A DNA stretch of 5,965 nucleotides. It comes from Candidatus Bipolaricaulota bacterium (GTDB lineage Bacteria; Bipolaricaulota; Bipolaricaulia; M55B111). Positions 1 through 5,194 of the stretch are shown here, one piece after another. A program made the translations under genes and the position numbers. The stretch is from contig JAGXLQ010000083.1 in the NCBI GenBank assembly GCA_018334595.1, positions 1-5,965 of the forward strand, written 5' to 3'. The notes under the pieces were generated by a model. That model was not told where the DNA came from and did no database searches. It saw only the letters and a list, made by a program, of their open reading frames with translations. Each line of letters starts with the position of its first letter. The stretch's first letter is position 1.

Positions 1-694
1 GGTAGTTGAAGAGTTCCCGGACCAAACAAAAGAATGAACCCGGAGCCGCTTCGAAGTTTCTCCCTCCGCCGGGCACTATCCTTATCGTCGTGGAGTCAAC
101 TTGTGGTCGGGGATAGAAGGCTTCTCTCGGGACGTCGACCACCCTCTCCACTTCAGCGTACCCTCTAACCAGAAAAGTGATCGGACCTACCTCCCTGGAA
201 CCGGGCTCAGCTAGAATCCTCTCGGCCACCTCCCGTTGGAGGGTAAGGACCATCTCACGGAAGTAAGACCTTTCCCCTACCCCCTTCTCGATGATTTGTG
301 AGGTCAGGTTGTAAGGGATGTTGCCGACCAGCTCCGCCCGGCGGTCCTGGTGTAAGTCGAGGTCAGGGGGGTTGATCCCCAGGAAGTCCTCGTTTAGGAA
401 GGTCACAGCGGGCGAGCTGACTATATCGCGGAAGGGAGCCTCCAGGCTGTCGTCAATTTCCACGGCAATCACCCGGGGGTGGGCCTCCTTGAGCAGGCAG
501 GTCAACGCCCCCATTCCCGGCCCAATTTCGACCACAGCTTCCGCCTCACCGGTGGCCTCGCTAATCTCTTCCAGGTAAGACCTCTTGAACAGGAAGTTCT
601 GCCCCAGTCCCTTCTCCGGACGGAGGTCGTAATAGGAGAGGACTTTTTTTAGGCTCGAAATACCGTACAGGTCGTCACAGCTAAATAGACTCAC
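1..694 (-). CDS. rsmA: 16S rRNA (adenine1518/1519-N6)-dimethyltransferase RsmA (KsgA), 3' end cut by the window edge
   Basis: RsmA uses S-adenosylmethionine to dimethylate two adjacent adenines in the 3'-terminal hairpin of 16S rRNA, a late step in 30S assembly in the cytoplasm. My reading of the minus strand gives 231 residues with no frameshift; the family is usually about 260-290, so only the C-terminal end is missing. Visible motifs are GQNFL (31-35), the SAM-binding EIGPGMGALT (56-65), VEID (78-81), NED (101-103), the catalytic GNIPYN loop (124-129), LQREVAERI (152-160) and YPRPQVDS (194-201). Together these separate it from other methyltransferases. The start is a GTG at 694-692 inside the stop region of the upstream acyltransferase gene, giving a GTGA overlap, so it is probably translationally coupled. 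It places GQNFL at the usual distance from the N-terminus. No strong SD precedes it. Confidence 0.94.
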   Translation of the reverse strand, partial: MSLFSCDDLYGISSLKKVLSYYDLRPEKGLGQNFLFKRSYLEEISEATGEAEAVVEIGPGMGALTCLLKEAHPRVIAVEIDDSLEAPFRDIVSSPAVTFLNEDFLGINPPDLDLHQDRRAELVGNIPYNLTSQIIEKGVGERSYFREMVLTLQREVAERILAEPGSREVGPITFLVRGYAEVERVVDVPREAFYPRPQVDSTTIRIVPGGGRNFEAAPGSFFCLVRELFNY

Positions 695-1953
695 AGGTCC
701 AGCAACCCAACTTTTTCTAGGTCCTTGATCTCGTTGGCGGAGTATTCAACCGGTTTCCGCCTGTAGCCACGGGGGATTTCCGTCCTGTCGTAGCCCAGTC
801 CGTCGTTCAACCTGAACCGGCCGTTCCCGACCCGGCGGAGGACCTCCCGGTCTTCACAGTAGTTTATATACCCCCGCCACCTCTCCTCGAACCCCTGCGA
901 GGACTGCAGATTCTCGTCCACGTGGAAGCCGGCATCTCGTGCTTTCTCCAAGTACTCGCGGACTTTGGAGCAGAACTTCTCCTCCTCAACTACCTCCCGA
1001 CCGTTACCTTCGGCGTTAACCAGGTAGTAACTGGCGAGCTGGCCCAGGTTTACAGTGGTCAACTTCAAGATTCTCCGCCTGAGTATATCGCTCTGCTCCT
1101 TCCTGTCTGTTCCACTCAGTCCTTCTATCTCCTCTCCGACGTTGACGAAGATGTTCGTCCTCCCATCGGTCAGGTAGTCATAGGTTATGTTCGTCGGGGT
1201 GACTACTACGTCGGTATTGGCCTCGTCCAAAAGTATCAACAGGCTATCCTTCAATTTGCCGAGCATGCCGTTCCTGGACAGGGCCCCCTCCGGGGTAATG
1301 TAGATAATCTCTCCCTCGTCCAGCAGGTCTATGAAGGTGTCGAGTTGCCTTCTAACCCCGAATAGTTTTGTCTTCTTTACCGCCTTGCGGAAGGAAGACT
1401 TGAAACAGTTCGACTTGATCTTCTTGCGGGGATAGCCCTCGCTGTCGAAGAACTCCGTTATAGTCATGTCGGGGTGGCCAAAGGAGGCGTCACCGAGGAG
1501 GTCCTGCAGGGCCTCCTCCTTGATTATCTCGTTCAAACGATGGTCTCCGTTCGTCTCCCGGATTATCCTCAGGGCGTCGTGGACGGGTACAGAACGGAAG
1601 TCCAGCTTCCCAATCGGATAGGCATGCACCCCCCTCAAGACGTAGCCCAGAGAGAACGGCTGGAGGACCTTCTTGAGGATCCCCGGCCCCTTAATCCAGT
1701 TTCCGAGGAATCCGGGTTGAAACAGATTCTCGTCCCCCATAAAGGAGACGGGATGGGCCGGATGTAAAAACCCATTCCGGAAGTAGAAAACCGACGCCAG
1801 GAGAACGGAGTCAAGGTCACGCTTGTGGTTGGCAACTATCAACGTCGAAGGGGTCTCGGAGTAGTTGTCCAGCCCGTTTACGTGTAAGCTAAAATTCTTC
1901 TTGATACCAACCCGAACGGCTATACCAATCAGATAATACAGTAGCTCGAACAT
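691..1953 (-). CDS. PlsC/GPAT-like glycerolipid acyltransferase with a large internal insertion
   Basis: The 420-residue product looks like a membrane-associated acyltransferase that moves an acyl chain to glycerol-3-phosphate, lysophosphatidate or a related alcohol. A hydrophobic N-terminal stretch (about 2-16) could anchor it. Block I is NHKRDLD, giving the catalytic HX4D with His43 and Asp48. Block II is probably GVHAYPIGK (108-116). Block III is TPEGALSRNG (220-229), matching the FPEGTRSR-type phosphate-binding motif. Block IV is VVVTPTNITYD (249-259). His43 and Glu222 are about 180 residues apart, far more than the roughly 70-80 usual in PlsC. The extra part, about residues 120-200, is charged and matches no domain I recognise. 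Residues after about 290 form a further unassigned C-terminal region. The ATG is the first start after in-frame stops just upstream. The nearest SD-like run (GGTGGG) lies about 16 nt away, which is far. It overlaps rsmA downstream by 4 bp. The acceptor cannot be told from sequence. Confidence 0.8.
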   Translation of the reverse strand: MFELLYYLIGIAVRVGIKKNFSLHVNGLDNYSETPSTLIVANHKRDLDSVLLASVFYFRNGFLHPAHPVSFMGDENLFQPGFLGNWIKGPGILKKVLQPFSLGYVLRGVHAYPIGKLDFRSVPVHDALRIIRETNGDHRLNEIIKEEALQDLLGDASFGHPDMTITEFFDSEGYPRKKIKSNCFKSSFRKAVKKTKLFGVRRQLDTFIDLLDEGEIIYITPEGALSRNGMLGKLKDSLLILLDEANTDVVVTPTNITYDYLTDGRTNIFVNVGEEIEGLSGTDRKEQSDILRRRILKLTTVNLGQLASYYLVNAEGNGREVVEEEKFCSKVREYLEKARDAGFHVDENLQSSQGFEERWRGYINYCEDREVLRRVGNGRFRLNDGLGYDRTEIPRGYRRKPVEYSANEIKDLEKVGLLDL

Positions 1954-2094
1954 ATGAGTTATCTATTAACCCACCTTTTCCCTGCTGAATTAATCAAAAA
2001 GATCCTCGGCCGACCCCGTAATTTTCATGCATTCCGGAAAAAAAGACAAGTGGTTGCTTTTAACCTTCTTCCTCGATAACCTTGTTTACAATCA

Positions 2095-2111
2095 TAGTAT
2101 AAGTAATACTA
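2095..2111. repeat. Perfect 6-bp inverted repeat, possible operator
   Basis: TAGTAT and ATACTA are exact reverse complements separated by AAGTA. The site lies in the middle of the divergent intergenic region, about 140 bp from the acyltransferase start. Its size suits a dimeric regulator. In AT-rich DNA such a repeat can also arise by chance, so the function is only a suggestion. Confidence 0.3.
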
Positions 2112-2357
2112 GCACGTATGACTACGTAGGCTACGAGAGCCGTAACTTTATTTCACGGGTCAGGGTCCGCCGGCAACAATTTGAGGATACCCACTGGGAC
2201 AAGGGGCGGCACCTGTCAAAAGCTGTCTGGGGGAGTGCGATCAACTGGCCTGTAGCCACCTGGAAATGCGATGCGAGGTAAAAAAGGATGCTCCGCGATA
2301 TATCTTCGGGGTCGCATACGTGCAAGGGTATCACCCGAGTTAGTAAGATATAGTAGA

Positions 2358-2385
2358 TTGGGGTAATGGACTCGTTTGCTATAAT
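2358..2385 (+). promoter_or_regulatory. Candidate housekeeping-sigma promoter for the glycosyltransferase
   Basis: The -10 is an exact TATAAT (2380-2385). The -35 is TTGGGG (2358-2363), with a 16-bp spacer. Transcription would begin near 2392, giving a leader of about 36 nt that carries the SD-like GGCGGGGA (2411-2418) before the ATG at 2428. The GGGTatcACCC repeat (2326-2336) sits just upstream of the -35 and could bind a regulator. The -35 is only half consensus. Confidence 0.5.
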
Positions 2386-2427
2386 TGGAGTAAAAACGAT
2401 TAAACAAACTGGCGGGGATTGTAATTC

Positions 2428-3432
2428 ATGAGAACTGTATGTGTGTACGAAGATCCAACAATGTACGGTGTACATGGTATTACTGCAGCAGTCAAGCATC
2501 AGAAGAAGGCCCTCGAGGCAAATGGAGCCGAGGTAGTCGACAAGCTCCGCAGTTCCTGTGACGTAATTCACGTTAACTGGCCCGGGCCCATCTCGTTTAT
2601 GAAGTTAAAGCAAGCTCAGCGCCGGGGGAAAATGGGCGTGGTCTTCGCTCATTCGGGGAAGGACATCGAGGGGGGTTTCACGCTTTCTGAACGACTACAA
2701 ACGCCATTCATCAAGTGGCTGGCAGCGCTATACAACTCGGGAGACAGGATAGTTGCTCCTTCCGAGTATACGAGGGATATGATCTCTGATTTCGGGGTCG
2801 ACGAGGGGAAAGTGAGAGTTGTAAGCAACGGCGTAGACCTGTCAAAGGTCGAATATACCGAGGAGGGCCGTGACAAATATCGGAAAAAATACGGCCTGAC
2901 GCAGCCGACCGTGATCGTCGTCGGCCAGGTAATCCCCCGCAAGGGGATCGAGACATTTGTCGACATCGCGCGGAGGCTGCCGGAATACGACTTCGTCTGG
3001 TATGGGCACCGGATGAACCGACTATTTATGTTCGACAGGAACATGGACAAGGCAATAGAGAACGCGCCTGACAACTGTCAGTTCACGGGTTACGTGGACG
3101 ACATTGGCGCCGCGTTCTCATCCGGGGACCTCTTCTTCTTCCCTTCGACCGAGGAAAACGAGGGCATAGTACTTCTGGAAGCAGCCGCGAGGGGATTACC
3201 CATAATTACCAGAGACCTCCCCGCCTACCGCGGTTGGCTGAACCACGGCTCCAACTGTCTGAAGGGAGAGAGCGAGGAGGAGTTTGTGGAGCAAATCAAA
3301 CGGGGGATGGAGGACGAAGAACTTCGGGAAGGACTCATTGAGAGCGGGAAGATTACCGCAGAAGAACACAGGCTGGAAAACATCGGCAAAAAATATCTTG
3401 AGATTTACGACGCGTTCCTGTCTGAGGAGTAG
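2428..3432 (+). CDS. GT4-family (GT-B fold) glycosyltransferase, probable membrane glycolipid synthase
   Basis: The 334-residue product is a complete retaining GT-B glycosyltransferase. The N-terminal acceptor half has GVHGITAAVKHQKKAL (14-29), an IHVN strand (47-50) and AHSGKD (74-79). A PSEYTRDMI linker (111-119) and SNGVDL (133-138) lead into the C-terminal nucleotide-sugar half, with VVGQVIPRKGIE (164-175; Arg171 and Lys172 expected at the donor diphosphate), TGYVDD (220-225) and the EX7E motif Glu243/Glu251 in ENEGIVLLEA. The GIxxAxKHQxKAL start, the DVIHVN strand and the WLN segment near 270 recall, from memory, the CpoA/LafB diglycosyldiacylglycerol synthases; a glycolipid role is therefore an inference, and another lipid or polysaccharide acceptor is possible. 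No signal peptide or membrane segment is seen, fitting a peripheral enzyme on the inner face of the membrane. It is divergent from a lipid acyltransferase, which fits. The start follows GGCGGGGA with a 9-nt gap. Confidence 0.87.
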   Translation: MRTVCVYEDPTMYGVHGITAAVKHQKKALEANGAEVVDKLRSSCDVIHVNWPGPISFMKLKQAQRRGKMGVVFAHSGKDIEGGFTLSERLQTPFIKWLAALYNSGDRIVAPSEYTRDMISDFGVDEGKVRVVSNGVDLSKVEYTEEGRDKYRKKYGLTQPTVIVVGQVIPRKGIETFVDIARRLPEYDFVWYGHRMNRLFMFDRNMDKAIENAPDNCQFTGYVDDIGAAFSSGDLFFFPSTEENEGIVLLEAAARGLPIITRDLPAYRGWLNHGSNCLKGESEEEFVEQIKRGMEDEELREGLIESGKITAEEHRLENIGKKYLEIYDAFLSEE

Positions 3433-3459
3433 TACTCCCCGTGTAGTTCACAGGGCGGA

Positions 3460-3481
3460 GGGGCTTGATTTTTCGAGCCTC
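3460..3481 (+). other. Stem-loop between the glycosyltransferase and rplM
   Basis: A stem of nine pairs (3460-3468 with 3473-3481, two of them G-U) closes a TTTT loop, 27 bp after the glycosyltransferase stop. No U-tract follows, so it is a poor intrinsic terminator. It also overlaps the candidate -35 of the rplM promoter. It may slow polymerase, protect the mRNA 3' end, or be incidental. Confidence 0.3.
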
Positions 3482-3493
3482 GACTTGCACAAT
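3465..3493 (+). promoter_or_regulatory. Candidate rplM promoter
   Basis: TTGATT (3465-3470) and CACAAT (3488-3493) are separated by 17 bp. Each matches the housekeeping consensus at four of six positions. Transcription would begin around 3500, putting the 3496-3513 inverted repeat at or near the mRNA 5' end. rplM could instead be read from the glycosyltransferase promoter, since only 113 bp separate the two genes. Confidence 0.33.
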
Positions 3494-3495
3494 TC

Positions 3496-3513
3496 TTAAG
3501 CTAAACAGCTTAA
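3496..3513 (+). repeat. Perfect 7-bp inverted repeat in the rplM leader
   Basis: TTAAGCT and AGCTTAA are exact reverse complements around an AAAC loop, ending 32 nt before the rplM ATG. In RNA this is a short 7-bp stem upstream of the SD. L13 represses its own mRNA in some bacteria and conserved L13 leader RNAs are known, so a regulatory hairpin is possible. It could equally be a DNA operator. The sequence does not match any leader I can recall in detail. Confidence 0.35.
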
Positions 3514-3534
3514 CCAAGAAAAGTACCCACAAGC

Positions 3535-3540
3535 GGAGGT
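3535..3540 (+). promoter_or_regulatory. Strong rplM ribosome binding site that decides the start
   Basis: GGAGGT lies 5 nt before the ATG at 3546. This selects that codon over the in-frame ATG at 3561 (the MAKKEE start). The resulting N-terminus, MQNTWMAK, parallels the MKTFMAK-type start of other bacterial L13 proteins. Confidence 0.85.
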
Positions 3541-3545
3541 AGACA

Positions 3546-3989
3546 ATGCAAAACACGTGGATGGCTAAGAAAGAGGAAATAACGGACGAAGATAGAGATT
3601 GGTACGTAATCGACGGGGAGAACAAACCACTGGGAAGGCTAGCCAGCGAGATCGCGACGTTGTTACAGGGAAAGCACAAACCAATCTACACACCTCACGT
3701 GGATACCGGGGATTTTGTAGTCCTGCTGAATAGTACTAAGGTCAGGCTCACAGGAAACAAAGCAGAGCAGAAGATGCACTACAGCCACTCGGGGTATTTG
3801 GGAAACCTGAAGAGCAAAAGCTACGGTGAACTCCTCGAGGACGGCTCCCTTGTTCCCGTCAAAGGAGCAATAAGGCGGATGATGCCCAAGAACAAGCTCG
3901 GCAAGAAGATGCTGAAAAAACTTGAGCTGTACGAGGGCACCGACCATCCCCACGAAGACGAGGATTTAGTCGAATACGAGATAGATTAG
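3546..3989 (+). CDS. rplM: 50S ribosomal protein L13 (uL13)
   Basis: L13 binds 23S rRNA early in 50S assembly. The 147-residue product is full length and shows the family blocks: WYVIDGENKPLGRLASEIA (19-37), GKHKPIYTPHVDTGDFV (42-58), LTGNKAEQKMHYSHSGYLG (68-86), and MMPKNKLGKKMLKKLELYEG (112-131), then DHPHEDED near the C-terminus. Both ends are acidic (residues 10-18 and 133-147), and I count about 25 Asp/Glu against 22 Lys/Arg, whereas bacterial L13 is normally clearly basic. This suggests adaptation to high salt, though it is only one small protein. In most bacteria rpsI (S9) follows directly; here a stem-loop and a new promoter follow instead, so rpsI must lie elsewhere. The start is set by the strong SD. 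Confidence 0.97.
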   Translation: MQNTWMAKKEEITDEDRDWYVIDGENKPLGRLASEIATLLQGKHKPIYTPHVDTGDFVVLLNSTKVRLTGNKAEQKMHYSHSGYLGNLKSKSYGELLEDGSLVPVKGAIRRMMPKNKLGKKMLKKLELYEGTDHPHEDEDLVEYEID

Positions 3990-3994
3990 CCTAA

Positions 3995-4032
3995 AGTTCC
4001 TCCCATCAGTCCCGACCTAACAGGGCGGAACT
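3995..4032 (+). terminator. Stem-loop after rplM, possible weak terminator
   Basis: Starting 6 nt after the rplM stop, AGTTCC-T-CCC (3995-4004) pairs with GGG-C-GGAACT (4023-4032), giving ten positions with one mismatch around an 18-nt loop. The tail is CTTTC, only a short U-rich stretch, so termination may be weak or factor-aided. A fresh promoter about 60 bp downstream supports a transcript boundary here. Confidence 0.45.
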
Positions 4033-4093
4033 CTTTCATCAACCAACAACTCAATTATCGGTCATTAGCCAGTCAGGGTCGAAACTTCCCTAA

Positions 4094-4122
4094 TTGACTA
4101 CCATTTCTTAGTGACATATACT
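4094..4122 (+). promoter_or_regulatory. Near-consensus promoter of the DUF177-ruvC-polA operon
   Basis: TTGACT (4094-4099) and TATACT (4117-4122) are separated by exactly 17 bp; each matches the housekeeping consensus at five of six positions. The transcript would begin near 4129, giving a short leader of about 29 nt that contains the strong SD GGGGAGGAG (4143-4151), 6 nt before the ATG at 4158. An imperfect inverted repeat, AGTCAGGG (4071-4078) with CCCT (4088-4091) and GACT (4096-4099), overlaps the -35 and might be an operator. Confidence 0.75.
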
Positions 4123-4157
4123 TCTATTGTGGAACTTTTGTCGGGGAGGAGATTCCG

Positions 4158-4691
4158 ATGGACATCAACTTAAGCGAACTTCGGAGAAGAGAAGGCGAAT
4201 TCGTTCACTTCGAGGAAGAAATCGAGCTTGACCAGATCAACTTTCACCAGAACGAACTACCGGTCGGGGAACACGTACGCGTCTCCGGCGGAGCTATCTT
4301 CACGTCCGACGAGTCAATTAACGTCTCACTCGATTTTTCTGCAGACGTAGTGCAACACTGCCGCCGGTGCCTGGCACCGATCGAAGAGCATTTGGAACGC
4401 CACGAGGAACTCGAGTTTCGACTGGACATCAACGCAGAAATTGATAGCGACGGAGACCTATCGATCTTTCGTTACAAAAAAACCGACAAAAATATCGATT
4501 TAGTTCCGTACCTAAAACGTTTCATCAAGCTGAACCTGGAACCATACCCCCTCTGTAAACCTGACTGCAGGGGACTTTGCCCCCACTGCGGTGCCAACCT
4601 TAACCTGGAAGAGGACCATCAGTGTCAGGAGAAAGAGGAAGAGAAGGGCGCAAAGGACCCGCGGATGGACAAACTGGGGGAGTTGCTATGA
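4158..4691 (+). CDS. yceD: DUF177 (YceD-type) large ribosomal RNA accumulation protein
   Basis: YceD/DUF177 proteins are linked to 23S rRNA accumulation and 50S biogenesis; the exact biochemical role is poorly known. The 177-residue product is full length. It carries the family's CRRCL motif (Cys68, Cys71), the IDLVPYLKRFIKLNLEPYPLC segment (113-133), and the C-terminal cysteine cluster CKPDCRGLCPHCGANLN (133-149; Cys133, 137, 141, 144, then Cys156), which could bind zinc. It ends in the typical DPRMDKLGELL (167-177). By my count it has 40 acidic and 22 basic residues, strongly negative. In many bacteria rpmF (L32) follows directly and can be co-transcribed. Here ruvC begins inside the stop codon (ATGA), leaving no room for rpmF. 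The start is supported by an SD and a near-consensus promoter. Confidence 0.9.
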   Translation: MDINLSELRRREGEFVHFEEEIELDQINFHQNELPVGEHVRVSGGAIFTSDESINVSLDFSADVVQHCRRCLAPIEEHLERHEELEFRLDINAEIDSDGDLSIFRYKKTDKNIDLVPYLKRFIKLNLEPYPLCKPDCRGLCPHCGANLNLEEDHQCQEKEEEKGAKDPRMDKLGELL

Positions 4692-5194
4692 GCGAATCGG
4701 AGATCATCCTGGGGATAGATCCGGGACTGGCCACCTGTGGCTATGGCGTCGTTTCTGCCGCGGCCAGGAGGTCATTTGACCTGGTGGAAAACGGTGCCAT
4801 CAGGACGTCTTCCGACAGCCCGCTCAGCTCCCGTCTCGCAAAGATACATTCTTCCGTTGTCGACCTGGTCGACCGCTACGAACCGAACAGGGTAGCCGTG
4901 GAGCGGATATTCTTTAGCAACAACCAGAAGACGGCCGTCCTGGTCGCCCAGGCTAGGGGAGTGATACTCCTCGCTGCTACCGACAGGGAAGTTGCCAGCT
5001 ATTCTCCGCTGGAGATAAAGAAGACGATAACGGGTTATGGCCAGGCGAACAAGGAGCAACTTCAGATAATGGTGAAGAGGCTCCTGTCGCTACGGGAGAT
5101 TCCCAAACCGGCCGACGCAGCAGACGCCATAGGGGTTGCCCTTTGCTGCGGGCTGGACAAGAAATCGGCGATCAATCAACAGTTAAATAGATAA
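4688..5194 (+). CDS. ruvC: Holliday junction resolvase RuvC
   Basis: RuvC is a dimeric, metal-dependent endonuclease that cuts Holliday junctions during recombinational repair, normally working with the RuvAB branch-migration motor. The 168-residue product is full length. The catalytic acids are visible: Asp11 in ILGIDPG, Glu72 in VAVERIFF, and Asp143 and Asp146 in PADAADAIGVAL. QARGV (88-92) and the GYGQANKEQL segment (116-125) also match the family. I place the start at the ATG at 4688, overlapping the DUF177 stop as ATGA, with GGGGGAG (4676-4682) 5 nt upstream. A GTG at 4622 would add a 22-residue Gly/Arg-rich extension read inside DUF177 and is rejected. ruvA and ruvB do not follow; polA does, through a TAATG overlap. 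The usual His after the last catalytic block appears as Cys-Cys (153-154). Confidence 0.96.
   Translation: MSESEIILGIDPGLATCGYGVVSAAARRSFDLVENGAIRTSSDSPLSSRLAKIHSSVVDLVDRYEPNRVAVERIFFSNNQKTAVLVAQARGVILLAATDREVASYSPLEIKKTITGYGQANKEQLQIMVKRLLSLREIPKPADAADAIGVALCCGLDKKSAINQQLNR

Larger units (their letters stand above)
1954..2427. other. 474-bp divergent intergenic region, no supported gene
   Basis: This stretch separates the minus-strand acyltransferase operon from the plus-strand glycosyltransferase. Open frames exist here (for example 2027-2281 plus and 2131-2571 minus), but none has an SD or a recognisable protein, so I leave them out. It contains TTCCGGAA (2032-2039), a perfect 6-bp inverted repeat (2095-2111), CCCACTGGG (2190-2198) and GGGTatcACCC (2326-2336), all operator-like in size. 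I looked for tRNA, tmRNA, RNase P, SRP RNA and common riboswitch cores and recognised none. For the minus operon a weak candidate promoter is TTGTCT (2044-2049) with GAAAAT (2021-2026), spacer 17. The glycosyltransferase promoter at the right end is stronger. A small RNA or long leader remains possible but unproven. Confidence 0.6.

Noticed and set aside
922..1365. 147-codon plus-strand open frame inside the acyltransferase gene
   Set aside because: It is the antisense shadow of a gene whose minus-strand product shows clear acyltransferase motifs.
2085..2111. TTTACA near 2085 with TATAAG near 2098 as a plus-strand promoter
   Set aside because: The -35 to -10 spacing is far too short, and no alternative pairing gives 16-18 bp with a good -10.
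2027..2281. 84-codon plus-strand open frame in the divergent intergenic region
   Set aside because: It has no ribosome binding site and no recognisable protein features. It looks like a chance open frame.
2131..2345. Possible SRP RNA, tmRNA or riboswitch in the divergent gap
   Set aside because: A GTCAGGGTCCG string slightly recalls the SRP RNA core, but the GGAAG and other required core bases do not follow and no long pairing ends are seen.
2131..2571. 146-codon minus-strand open frame reaching into the glycosyltransferase
   Set aside because: About a third of it is antisense to the well-supported glycosyltransferase, it is rich in scattered cysteines, and it has no family resemblance.
2649..3074. 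141-codon minus-strand open frame inside the glycosyltransferase
   Set aside because: It is a shadow of a gene with clear GT-B motifs; it is serine-rich, as expected from antisense reading.
3426..3438. Palindrome GGAGTA-G-TACTCC over the glycosyltransferase stop codon
   Set aside because: It is short, lies in coding sequence on one side, and has no U-tract, so it is probably chance.
3561..3563. Downstream ATG as the rplM start (MAKKEE)
   Set aside because: The GGAGGT site is 5 nt from the ATG at 3546 and too far from 3561, and the longer N-terminus matches other L13 proteins.
4622..4687. GTG-initiated extension of ruvC
   Set aside because: It would add Gly/Arg-rich sequence not found in RuvC, inside the DUF177 gene. 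The ATG at 4688 has a good SD and puts the catalytic IDPG motif at the usual distance.
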